The notes under the pieces were generated by a model. The model did no database searches. It saw nothing but the letters and a program-made list of their open reading frames with translations, and had not been told where the DNA came from. A DNA stretch of 63,637 nt from Cytobacillus sp. S13-E01 (GTDB taxonomy: Bacteria; Bacillota; Bacilli; Bacillales; Bacillaceae_L): NCBI RefSeq assembly GCF_029193815.1, contig NZ_JARFVC010000020.1, positions 1 to 63,637 of the forward strand, read 5' to 3'. The position numbers and the translations under genes were made by a program. Shown here piece after piece: positions 36,638-44,746 of this stretch. Positions within the stretch are counted from its first letter, which is position 1. The number at the start of each line of letters is the position of its first letter.

Positions 36638-37615
36638 ATGGGGAAATTTGTAGCCGGAAAACTACTGCAATATGTAATCGTCATTGTACTAATGTTAACT
36701 TTAAACTTTCTTTTACCTAGACTGATGCCTGGTAATCCGCTTGTCTTTCTAGCGGGAGAGGATGTTGGACTTATGTCAAGTGCTGAAAAGGAAGCCATTT
36801 TGGAAAAACACGGATTAAATGATTCTCTCTTGGAACAATACTTCACTTATATTAAAAATATTTTTATCGGTGATTTTGGATTCTCTTACCAGCAGAAACG
36901 ACCTATTACCGATATACTCTTAGAACGGCTTCCTTGGACTATGCTGTTAGCAGGTCTGGGTTTAGTGCTTTCTACTATTATTGGAGTGATGTTCGGGGCG
37001 ATTTCAGCCTGGCGTAGAGGGACAAAAACAGATGCTAACCTACTAACGTTATTCATGTTTCTAAGTGCCATGCCCTCATTTTGGGTAGGTATGATCTTAG
37101 TGTCCGTTTTTGCTACTCAACTAGGTTGGCTCCCTGTATTTGGAGCAGAGCAAGCATGGGCGAATTTTTCAGGGGTTGACCGACTATTGGATATTGGGAA
37201 GCATTTAATCTTACCTTTGACAACTCTTATTCTTATTTCTGTAACAAGTACATTTATGATCATGCGTTATTCCATGTTAAACGTGTTAGGTGAGGATTAT
37301 ATCATGATGGCGAAAGCAAAAGGGGTAAAAGATAAAGTTATTAAATATAAGCATGCGATGAGAAATGCACTTTTACCCGTTGCAACTGTTTTTATGTTGA
37401 GTTTAGGTTTTACATTGGGTGGTGCAACAGTTATAGAAACGGTATTTGCATATCCTGGTGTTGGAAGGTTAATGTTCGAATCTGTATTGAGTAGAGATTA
37501 TCCACTTATTCAAGCAACCTTTCTAATCATTACCTTTAGTGTTGTCATAGCGAATTTCCTTGCAGATTTAATTTATCCTTTATTGGATCCAAAGGTGGGA
37601 AGTAAAAATGGGTAA
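36638..37615 (+). CDS. ABC transporter permease (DppB/OppB-like)
   Basis: 325 residues with six TM segments and a binding_prot-dependent transport signature near the end (EDYIMMAKAKGVKDKVIKYK, then HAMRNALLPV) that docks the ATPase. The N-terminal TM and periplasmic loop (RLMPGNPLVFLAGEDVG) are typical of OppB/DppB. The ATG at 36638 has ACAGGAGGTGCTGGAT; the open frame's earlier ATG overlaps the attenuator. Its end overlaps the next permease by 8 bp. Confidence 0.92.
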   Translation: MGKFVAGKLLQYVIVIVLMLTLNFLLPRLMPGNPLVFLAGEDVGLMSSAEKEAILEKHGLNDSLLEQYFTYIKNIFIGDFGFSYQQKRPITDILLERLPWTMLLAGLGLVLSTIIGVMFGAISAWRRGTKTDANLLTLFMFLSAMPSFWVGMILVSVFATQLGWLPVFGAEQAWANFSGVDRLLDIGKHLILPLTTLILISVTSTFMIMRYSMLNVLGEDYIMMAKAKGVKDKVIKYKHAMRNALLPVATVFMLSLGFTLGGATVIETVFAYPGVGRLMFESVLSRDYPLIQATFLIITFSVVIANFLADLIYPLLDPKVGSKNG

Positions 37616-38465
37616 ACAAAAATGGGGCCGATATTGGAAGGTTCTTACGTCAAGTAACCTTGGTATGTTTGGTTTAAGCCTGTTGGCTATCTTTTTATTA
37701 ATTGCTCTACTTGCCCCTGTAATTGCTCCTTTTGATCCAACAGATCGTGTAGGTACACCTTTTTCGAAACCTAGTGCACAATTTTTATTAGGTACAAACG
37801 ATGTTGGTCAGGATATTTTAAGTGAACTTTTATATGGAACAAGGGTGTCTTTATTAATAGGAGTCATTGCCGCTTTTATATCTATTTTATTGGGATGTCT
37901 AGTTGGTATCATTGCAGGTTATTATGGAGGGAAAGTTGAAGCATTATTAATGAGATTAGTAGATTTAGTGCTTGTGATTCCTTTTTTACCACTTATGATA
38001 TTATTAGCTGCATTTATCGGGCCAAGCTTTTGGAATATCATTCTCGTTATAAGTTTAATTTCTTGGGCAAGCCCGGCAAGGGTGATTCGCTCTCAGGTCT
38101 TAACTTTGAAAACAAAAGGCTATGTCGAGGCAGCAAGATCGATAGGTACAGACATTAAAGTCATTCTTGTTCGCCACATATTACCTGGTGTTATTCCAAT
38201 TGCACTGTCACAATTCGTCCTAGCTGCAAGCCACTCCATTTTAATCGAGGCTTCCTTAAGTTTTCTTGGTCTTGGAGATCCATTTACGAAAAGCTGGGGA
38301 ACGATTTTATACTATGCTCAAGCAAGAGGGGCATTTTTAACAGATGCCTGGATATGGTGGGTCCTTCCACCAGGTTTATTAATTACAACGCTTGTTATCG
38401 GTTTTGCTTTCACAGGATATTCTTTAGAAGAAATTTTAAATCCCCGTTTGAGAAAGGAGCATTAA
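37608..38465 (+). CDS. ABC transporter permease (DppC/OppC-like)
   Basis: 285 residues. The N-terminal OppC-type TM (GLSLLAIFLLIALLAPVIAP) is followed by DRVGTPFSKPSAQFLLGTND, the core permease domain, and the EAA-like loop VEAARSIGTDIKVILVRHIL. It pairs with the DppB-like subunit to form the membrane channel. Overlaps the upstream gene by 8 bp; ribosome site AAGGTGGGAAG. Confidence 0.92.
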   Translation: MGKQKWGRYWKVLTSSNLGMFGLSLLAIFLLIALLAPVIAPFDPTDRVGTPFSKPSAQFLLGTNDVGQDILSELLYGTRVSLLIGVIAAFISILLGCLVGIIAGYYGGKVEALLMRLVDLVLVIPFLPLMILLAAFIGPSFWNIILVISLISWASPARVIRSQVLTLKTKGYVEAARSIGTDIKVILVRHILPGVIPIALSQFVLAASHSILIEASLSFLGLGDPFTKSWGTILYYAQARGAFLTDAWIWWVLPPGLLITTLVIGFAFTGYSLEEILNPRLRKEH

Positions 38466-38468
38466 ATC

Positions 38469-39437
38469 ATGAGCACTGTACTATCGGTAGAAAACCTATC
38501 TACTTTTTTTAAAACGGATAAAGGCATTGCAAAAGCTGTGGAAAATGTCTCCTTTTCAATTAATAAAGGTGAGATGCTTGGACTAATTGGCGAATCTGGT
38601 TGCGGGAAAACTACTGTTGCCCAGTCAATTTTACGATTAATAGAATACCCAGGAAAAGTTGTATCAGGCAAGGTACTCCTAAATGGCAAAGACTTGTTAA
38701 AAGCATCAGAATCAGAGCTTTATTCCCTTAGATGGAAAGAGATTTCTGTGATTCCACAGAGTGCTATGAACGCCTTAAATCCAATTTATACAATAGGGGA
38801 CCAAATCATCGAAGCGATTCAACTTCATGAGAATGTAACGAAAAAAGAGGCTATAGAACGAACTAAAACCATGCTTGAATTGGTTGGGATTGACGGGGAT
38901 AGGTGGAAGAGTTATCCTCACGAATTTAGTGGAGGAATGAAGCAGCGTGTAGCAATCGCAATGGCCTTGTCATGTAATCCGAAGCTAGTAATCTCTGATG
39001 AGTCGACAACCGGTTTAGATGTATTAACACAGGCACAGGTTATTGCACTTATCAAGGATCTTCAAAAGAAAATGAATACGTCAGTTATCATCATCTCACA
39101 TGATCTTCCAATGGTAACAGCCATTTGTGACAGGATTGCCATCATGTACGCTGGGAAAATTGTAGAGTGGGCTACAACGGAAGAAATAGTAAATAATCCA
39201 AAACATCCATATTCTCAAGCACTTTTAAAGGCCACTCCCGATTTAGCGGAGCCAGATCGAGAAGTGATTTCCATCCCAGGTAGTGTTCCAAACCTGATCA
39301 ATTTCCCAACTTGCTGCCGCTTCCATACCCGATGTCCTTTCGCATTTGACCGATGTAGGCAAGAATCACCTGAATTAAAAGAGGTGAAACCAGGGCATTA
39401 TACTGCTTGTTTTTTGGAGGAGGAGGAAAATGGATAA
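38469..39437 (+). CDS. ABC transporter ATPase (DppD/OppD-like)
   Basis: 322 residues. Walker A is GESGCGKTTVAQ, the signature EFSGGMKQRVAIA, and Walker B KLVISDESTTGLD. The C-terminal oligopeptide/dipeptide extension has Cys-rich PTCCRFHTRCPFAFDRC, in some Opp/Dpp ATPases a 4Fe-4S site. In the Walker B region DE is preserved. Starts 3 bp after the DppC-like gene and overlaps the next ATPase by 8 bp. Confidence 0.93.
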   Translation: MSTVLSVENLSTFFKTDKGIAKAVENVSFSINKGEMLGLIGESGCGKTTVAQSILRLIEYPGKVVSGKVLLNGKDLLKASESELYSLRWKEISVIPQSAMNALNPIYTIGDQIIEAIQLHENVTKKEAIERTKTMLELVGIDGDRWKSYPHEFSGGMKQRVAIAMALSCNPKLVISDESTTGLDVLTQAQVIALIKDLQKKMNTSVIIISHDLPMVTAICDRIAIMYAGKIVEWATTEEIVNNPKHPYSQALLKATPDLAEPDREVISIPGSVPNLINFPTCCRFHTRCPFAFDRCRQESPELKEVKPGHYTACFLEEEENG

Positions 39438-40434
39438 TACAATTCTTATTAAAGTAAACAACTTAAAAAAGACGTTTGTAAAAAAATCAGGTTCCTTTTT
39501 AAATAGAAAGAAGACCGATGTTTACGCTGTAAATAATGTAAATTTTGAAATTAAAAGAGGAGAAATACTTGGAATCATCGGGGAAAGCGGCTGTGGTAAG
39601 ACGACATCTGCGAGAATGGTAATGCGCTTAATGAAAGAATCGAGTGGTGAAATATGGTTTGATGGGAAAAATCTTTGTACATTAAAGGAATCAGAGACCA
39701 ATCGATTGCGAAGTAAAATGCAAATGATTTTTCAAGATCCTTACGATACATTAAATCCCGGTATGAGAGTTCTAGATCTCTTACTTGAACCGATCAATGC
39801 CCATGAAAAAGATCTACCTTATAATGAAAAAGTTGAAAGAGTAAAAGAGGCAATCGAGTCTATTGAATTAAAGCCTGCTGAGGACTTTATGTACCGTTTT
39901 CCTCACCAATTAAGCGGAGGGCAAAGACAGAGAATCGCGATAGCAAGAGCGGTAATTTTAAAACCAGCCTTTATTGCAGCCGACGAACCTACCTCAATGC
40001 TTGACGTATCGGTCCGGGCAGGAATTCTTAATTTGTTATTAGACCTTAGAAAGAAAATGGGCTTGACTATGATGTTCATCACCCACGACTTAACAACGGC
40101 TAGCTATATGTGCGATCGAATCGCCGTGATGTACCAGGGGAGAATTGTAGAAATTGGAGAAACGAAGCAAATTATCCAACGCCCGTCACACCCTTATACG
40201 AAAGCACTTGTTTCTGTAGTTAAAGACCTAAACTATTTTATTGAAAATAGAGAAAAGCTGATCCTCGACGGGGAGGTGGATTCCACAAAGAATGATATAG
40301 GATGTCCTTTTGTTTCTAGGTGTCCTCATAAGGAAAGCGTTTGTCATACCCATAGTCCCGAGTTGGAACTATTGGAAAATGGCCATTCTGTTTCTTGTCA
40401 TTGCCACACTCAACTATTAGAAAAATCGTCTTAA
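39430..40434 (+). CDS. ABC transporter ATPase (DppF/OppF-like)
   Basis: 334 residues. Walker A is GESGCGKTTSAR, the signature QLSGGQRQRIAIAR, Walker B AFIAADEPTSMLD and the switch His in FITHDL. The C-terminal Cys cluster (GCPFVSRCPHKESVC) parallels that of the partner ATPase. Second nucleotide-binding subunit of the same importer; last gene of the operon. Confidence 0.93.
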   Translation: MDNTILIKVNNLKKTFVKKSGSFLNRKKTDVYAVNNVNFEIKRGEILGIIGESGCGKTTSARMVMRLMKESSGEIWFDGKNLCTLKESETNRLRSKMQMIFQDPYDTLNPGMRVLDLLLEPINAHEKDLPYNEKVERVKEAIESIELKPAEDFMYRFPHQLSGGQRQRIAIARAVILKPAFIAADEPTSMLDVSVRAGILNLLLDLRKKMGLTMMFITHDLTTASYMCDRIAVMYQGRIVEIGETKQIIQRPSHPYTKALVSVVKDLNYFIENREKLILDGEVDSTKNDIGCPFVSRCPHKESVCHTHSPELELLENGHSVSCHCHTQLLEKSS

Positions 40435-40668
40435 AGCTAGAAAAACTCTTGTTTCAACGATAAAACATGTAGGTACGAATGTGTAGTAATCTAAAGAAAA
40501 AAGTATAGATATAAAGCGTGACAATTTTGTCTTGTGAGTAAAAGCTGATGTTAAAAAATGACAAATTATGATTAGTGTGTTATAATGTAATAGGCAAATG
40601 ATTGCGAATTTTTTAAAAAATAAAAGATATGTACCAAAATATTTTTTTAGCTAATAATACGTTCGCCC

Positions 40669-40698
40669 TTTACATACTGTATAGGGGTATATTATAAT
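40669..40698 (+). promoter_or_regulatory. csoR promoter with G-rich spacer operator
   Basis: TTTACA (40669-40674), 18-bp spacer containing ATACTGTATAGGGGTAT, then perfect TATAAT (40693-40698). The spacing and GGGGTAT placement match the copZ2 promoter at 48274, so the spacer motif is the likely CsoR operator. Confidence 0.75.
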
Positions 40699-40720
40699 TT
40701 CAACTAAGGAGGGAAGATTT

Positions 40721-41065
40721 GTGCTTTCTGAAATAAAAAATGATCCCTTGTACGAAGAAGACGACTGTTGTTCAACCTCAAGTGACAGAAAAAGCCATCA
40801 CTCCGATAAAGTGAAGAAAAACCTCGTCACTCGATTGAATAGGATAGAAGGGCAAATTCGTGGGATAAAAGGTTTAATCGATAAAGATACGTATTGTGAT
40901 GATGTTATTACTCAAATTTCCGCTACACAATCTGCTTTAAACAGTGTAGCCAAAATACTTTTAGAAGGACATTTAAGGGGCTGTGTAGTAGATCGGCTTC
41001 AAGAAGGGGATCTAGAAGTTCTGGATGAGGTCCTTATAACCTTCCAAAAATTAATGAAAAAATAA
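40721..41065 (+). CDS. csoR: copper-sensing repressor CsoR
   Basis: 114-residue CsoR/RcnR-family repressor. The Cu(I) ligand pattern Cys-His-Cys is visible: TYCDDVI, then GHLRGCVVD. The family start VTRLNRIEGQIRGIKGLIDKD is clear. An N-terminal extension (about 30 residues) adds DDCCSTSSDRKSHHSDK, Cys/His-rich and not usual. Without copper it represses its operon; with Cu(I) it releases DNA. GTG 40721 follows AAGGAGGGAAGATTT. Immediately followed by copZ. Confidence 0.93.
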   Translation: MLSEIKNDPLYEEDDCCSTSSDRKSHHSDKVKKNLVTRLNRIEGQIRGIKGLIDKDTYCDDVITQISATQSALNSVAKILLEGHLRGCVVDRLQEGDLEVLDEVLITFQKLMKK

Positions 41066-41080
41066 GGGAGATGAATGATT

Positions 41081-41287
41081 ATGGAGAAAGTGACATTACA
41101 GGTAGAAGGAATGTCTTGTGGGCATTGTGTTAAAGCTATTGAAGGAAGTGTAGGAGAATTAGCTGGCGTAGCAAACGTGAAAGTCCATCTTGAAAATGGT
41201 ACAGTAGATGTGGAATATAATACAACTGATGTTTCTTTGGATAAAATCAAAGAAGCAATTGATGATCAGGGCTATGATGTGAATTAA
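41081..41287 (+). CDS. copZ: copper chaperone CopZ (first copy)
   Basis: 68-residue heavy-metal-associated domain. The Cu(I) site is GMSCGHC; the rest (KVHLENGTVDVEYN, DDQGYDV) is typical CopZ. It delivers Cu(I) to CopA. The ATG at 41081 gives the usual CopZ length; AAGGGAG lies upstream, and an in-frame ATG two codons earlier is possible. Co-transcribed with csoR, but copA is not next: DNA beyond is repeat and IS debris. Confidence 0.93.
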   Translation: MEKVTLQVEGMSCGHCVKAIEGSVGELAGVANVKVHLENGTVDVEYNTTDVSLDKIKEAIDDQGYDVN

Positions 41288-41292
41288 ACCGT

Positions 41293-41400
41293 AATCGCCG
41301 ACAAGCATTAGCTAACTGCTGACAAAAGGCACACTTTGACTTCCAAAGCGGTTGGCGTATGACCTGCGAGTGGATGACACCTAAACTAAGGATAAATTTT
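41293..41400. repeat. highly decayed R1 copy
   Basis: Scattered matches to the R1 core (CGCCGACAAGCATTAGCT, then CGGTTGGCGTATGACCTGCG and GATGACACC) directly after copZ. Weak. Confidence 0.45.
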
Positions 41401-41664
41401 TATACTAGGAATAGTAAGTAGTACCAAGAAATATCGTAAATAGCATACTAATTACTTGAGTTTCGCACCCTTAATAAACAGGATTTTCTAACTCATAATC
41501 CTGCCTAAACCCTTGTTATATAAGTCTTGTCTATTATTCCATTTTAATTGCCAATGCAGCTTTATCCTCTTGAAATAATTGTTTACCTAATAATTAGTCT
41601 TCAAATAACTCCCTTTAGAAATTGATATTCTGGGGAGTTTTTGAACTCTTTGATGTCGACCGTT
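41401..41664. other. gap with a terminator-like hairpin
   Basis: AACTCCC...GGGGAGTT followed by TTTT at about 41607-41643 is terminator-like and could end the csoR-copZ transcript. No gene is seen. Confidence 0.5.
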
Positions 41665-41931
41665 TCAGAGTCTACTACCTGCCGTGATCACTACCTGCAG
41701 AAGCTCCTCGAACATATCCCATAACCTTTCGGCTAAATTTTTTTCAATCATCTCGTCTTTGTCATGTTCAAATAGGACTCCAAGTGTCTCATAATCATTG
41801 ACCCTGCGAAAATAGGAAAGAAACACACAGAGGATATAGGTGGTGGTCACACGGCTAATTTGGGCGTCAAAATCCTGGGATTGACACTTTCCAAACTTCA
41901 GATATTGGTTGACCTCAGAGCGAACCCTCAA
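41665..41931 (-). pseudogene. IS4-type transposase, C-terminal remnant
   Basis: About 82 codons ending the protein: EVNQYLKFGKCQSQDFDAQI, TTTYILCVFLSYFRRVNDYE, then DMFEELLQVVI. This is the C-terminal domain after the last catalytic Glu in an IS4-family group. Its 5' side is interrupted exactly by R2 copy 3 (junction near 41920). Confidence 0.7.
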
Positions 41932-42245
41932 GGACCAAAAGATGAGTGAATCAGCATGGTTAATTAATAAGCGGAGAAATTCCTCTTAATTATGAAATAG
42001 CACTTAAAATAGCTTAAATAGACGGAAGGATTCCGACTATTTACACAAAAAACGTCAAACTGGATCATTTTGCATTGCTTAAGCGGAAAACCTCCGCTTA
42101 TATACCCCGAACCAAGCCTTATTACGCAGTTTAACCGGAAAATCTCCTCTTATTTTAACGATCACTGGGTACTAAATTTAGGAGATGACTTCTGATGTAT
42201 ATGGAAATGTGTAAGAATTGACATCCCAATTGACACTTAATTTTG
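41918..42245 (+). repeat. R2 interspersed repeat, copy 3
   Basis: Direct-orientation copy about 328 bp long, sharing both ends (GAGCGAACCCTCAAGGACC and GACATCCCAATTGACACTTA) with copy 2. It abuts the IS4-type remnant. Confidence 0.85.
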
Positions 42246-42348
42246 ATTGTCCAATAAGCATTGTCCTTTGACTTTCTTGCTTTTTTGTTCCTATTAAAAT
42301 AAGGGATAAATCGCATTGTTGCTAGGTGCGAAACTCAACTAATTAGTA

Positions 42349-42377
42349 GACCAAATCACATATTGATTTGGTCTTTT
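42349..42377 (+). terminator. intrinsic-terminator-like hairpin
   Basis: GACCAAATCA pairs with TGATTTGGTC, followed by TTTT. Confidence 0.65.
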
Positions 42378-42512
42378 ATTACATCAAAAATTAACCCACC
42401 CGACTTCTTCCAAACAACATTTTATCCTTTTTTTAAAATCAACCCTTATTTTCCCCTTGAAATTAAACTATACTAATAAAGAAATATAGTAATTTAGAGA
42501 AATGGAAGTAAT

Positions 42513-43916
42513 ATGATGAGAAAAGTTATTTATTTAAATTTAGTGATTGTTAGTTTTATTATTATGGGTTTAGAGATGACTGCCACTCGCTTTATTGCAC
42601 CAACTTTTGGGAATACCGTTTACACTTGGGGGATCATTATTACAGTATTTTTAATTGGTTCTTCAATCGGTTATGTTTTGGGTGGGTGGATAGCAGATCA
42701 GAATGAGTATTTAAAAATCCTACTCGTTCTTTACCTGGTAAGTATGTTTTTCATTTCGTTTATACCTGTTGTAAAAGACATGTTTTTTCCATTATTAAAT
42801 TCTTTTTCAAGTGAATTCGGGACATCCTTAGGCGTCATACTTTTATATTTTATTCCAAATTTATTGTTAAGCAGTATTATCCCTATACTGATGAAAGTAG
42901 GGTTAGAAAATGAAATAAGTGGTACTATTATTGGCAAATTACATTCTTCCTCAGCAATTGGTAGTGTGCTTGGGACAGTTGTCACAACATTTTGGATTAT
43001 TCCGTACACAAACATCAATTCGGTTATTAGTATCCTAGTCTTTATTCTGTTTATTGGATTTTTAGCCTATTTTCATAAGAATAAGGTAGGACATAGGACG
43101 ATGTTACTGTTACCAATACTTATTGTTATTTTCCCTTTCTATTCAGCTAATAATATAAAACCAAATGTGATATATCATTCTACAAGCTTATACCATGATA
43201 TCTATGTCTATGAATTGAATGATGAAAAAAATGATAGTCGTTATCGCTATCTAACGTTTGGAAATAAGGATACCATTCAAGGAAAAATGAATGTTAATAA
43301 TCCGGATCAACTCGTATTAAATTATTCGCAAGATATTTGGGACCTCTCGAACGAATACAAAGACAATAGTAAAAATGTATTTATTGTCGGGCATGGAATA
43401 GGGTCAATCGTTAAAAAATTTGAGACAGAAGGAAAGAAAGTAAAAGTAGCAGAGATCGACAAAACAGTTTTAGAGGTTAGTCGAGAGTACTTCCAATATA
43501 ATGGGAATAGTGTAATTATTGGTGATGGGAGAAAAATATTAAATGATGAAAAAATGAAATCAGACATTATATTTTTGGATGCGTATAACAATACAACCCA
43601 AATACCATTTCATTTAGTTACAAAAGAATTTTTTAAATTAACGGAATCAAAATTAAAACAAGATGGAGTCCTATTGGTGAATGCAATAGGTAAACCAAAA
43701 GGCGATGAATTTATTAATTCCCTTTACAGCACTTTAGGAAGTGTCTATCCATATGTTAAAATATTTGGGAGGCTCGAACAGGGTCAACAAAACCTCTATT
43801 TTCTAGCAAGTAACACACCGCTAAAAGAAAGTGAAATTGAAAGATTGAGGGAGCTAAGAATTGCTAAAGGTGAAGTAATTTTGGATACAGATACAAAATT
43901 AAAAGAATTGAATTAG
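42513..43916 (+). CDS. membrane-fused spermidine-synthase-like protein
   Basis: 467 residues. The N-terminal ~200 residues carry about seven TM helices (IVSFIIMGLEMTATRFIAPT, FGNTVYTWGIIITVFLIGSS). The C-terminal half is a spermidine-synthase/methyltransferase-like Rossmann domain with VFIVGHGIGSIVKKF, VKVAEIDKTVLEVSREYF and DIIFLDAYNN. Such fused MFS/spermidine-synthase proteins are widespread; polyamine synthesis has not generally been shown for them. The gate Asp motif of true aminopropyltransferases is not clear here. Weak ribosome site GGAAGTAAT. Confidence 0.83.
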   Translation: MMRKVIYLNLVIVSFIIMGLEMTATRFIAPTFGNTVYTWGIIITVFLIGSSIGYVLGGWIADQNEYLKILLVLYLVSMFFISFIPVVKDMFFPLLNSFSSEFGTSLGVILLYFIPNLLLSSIIPILMKVGLENEISGTIIGKLHSSSAIGSVLGTVVTTFWIIPYTNINSVISILVFILFIGFLAYFHKNKVGHRTMLLLPILIVIFPFYSANNIKPNVIYHSTSLYHDIYVYELNDEKNDSRYRYLTFGNKDTIQGKMNVNNPDQLVLNYSQDIWDLSNEYKDNSKNVFIVGHGIGSIVKKFETEGKKVKVAEIDKTVLEVSREYFQYNGNSVIIGDGRKILNDEKMKSDIIFLDAYNNTTQIPFHLVTKEFFKLTESKLKQDGVLLVNAIGKPKGDEFINSLYSTLGSVYPYVKIFGRLEQGQQNLYFLASNTPLKESEIERLRELRIAKGEVILDTDTKLKELN

Positions 43917-44071
43917 TGACTTGCATAGAGAAAAAGATGAAATTTTACAAAATGGATGCATTCGCTTAAAAATAATAAAAAATTTATTGAATATCATGAC
44001 AAAAAAAAGATATAATCATATTATATAAGTAAAAAGTTGGTCTCGCTCAAATTATTAAGCTTGAGTAAAAA

Positions 44072-44134
44072 GAGGTGGGGTTATCAAAGAGTCAAGTTTG
44101 ATCCCGTATTAACGGGCAGTATAACCCACACTTC
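44072..44134 (+). ncRNA. candidate structured leader (three-way junction)
   Basis: A long outer stem (GAGGTG-GGGTTAT with ATAACCC-A-CACTTC, one bulge) encloses two hairpins, TCAA-GT-TTGA (44092-44101) and CCCG-TATTAA-CGGG (44103-44116). It ends 50 nt before ATG 44185. A further hairpin CTCAA...TTGAG lies just upstream (44046-44065). No known riboswitch consensus was matched by eye. Confidence 0.4.
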
Positions 44135-44184
44135 ATCAAAAGAATAAGTGTAAATCCTTAAAAAATGAATAATGAGGTGAATTT

Positions 44185-44547
44185 ATGTGTATTTCTACTA
44201 ATTTTATAGAGCAACAAGCATACGAAATGAGTGAAAAAATAAAGAAAAATTCGTTATATAAATTTGTAGGAGTAGCTTTTTCGGGCAGTGATAGTTCTAG
44301 CTTTAACCAAAATCAAAATTGGAATGGATCAGGTCTCATCACGAAGGTGAATTTAGAAGATAAGGACGGAACATCTTATATTATAGAACCTAATAGTAAT
44401 GGACTTAGGTTTGCACAAGGTGAAATAACATTTTCTGAATACAAAAAGTTACAAAGAAAAGAAAATTATTTTGGATACACTCTTATTTTTATGATATTGG
44501 GCTTTTTTAGCGTGATTATGTTTACATTGATGAAATTTGTAGCCTGA
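44185..44547 (+). CDS. 120-residue hypothetical protein with C-terminal TM
   Basis: No family is recognised. A soluble N-terminal domain with Asn/Ser-rich KFVGVAFSGSDSSSFNQNQN and GTSYIIEPNSNGLRFAQGEI is followed by a basic stretch and a C-terminal TM helix (YTLIFMILGFFSVIMFTLM). ATG 44185 follows ATGAGGTGAATTT. It stands behind the structured leader at 44072. Confidence 0.7.
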   Translation: MCISTNFIEQQAYEMSEKIKKNSLYKFVGVAFSGSDSSSFNQNQNWNGSGLITKVNLEDKDGTSYIIEPNSNGLRFAQGEITFSEYKKLQRKENYFGYTLIFMILGFFSVIMFTLMKFVA

Positions 44548-44746
44548 CTATCGATATCAAATAAAAAAATTATTTTTCAAATGTAATATTCTGTAACTAT
44601 TGAATGCTAATATTTAAATGAACTAAGGAGCCAGCCTGATTGTAGGACACTTATACAATTTAGGAGGGTTCCTTTTCACTTATTACATGAAAATTGTTTA
44701 TCTGCCGTCCATTTTGTCCATCATTGTAAGTAAAGAGGGTGAAAAT

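Noticed and set aside
44072-44134. Purine-type riboswitch or tRNA
   Set aside because: Three-way junction shape fits, but loop sequences and junction bases do not match the purine class, and there is no TPsiC or anticodon arm.
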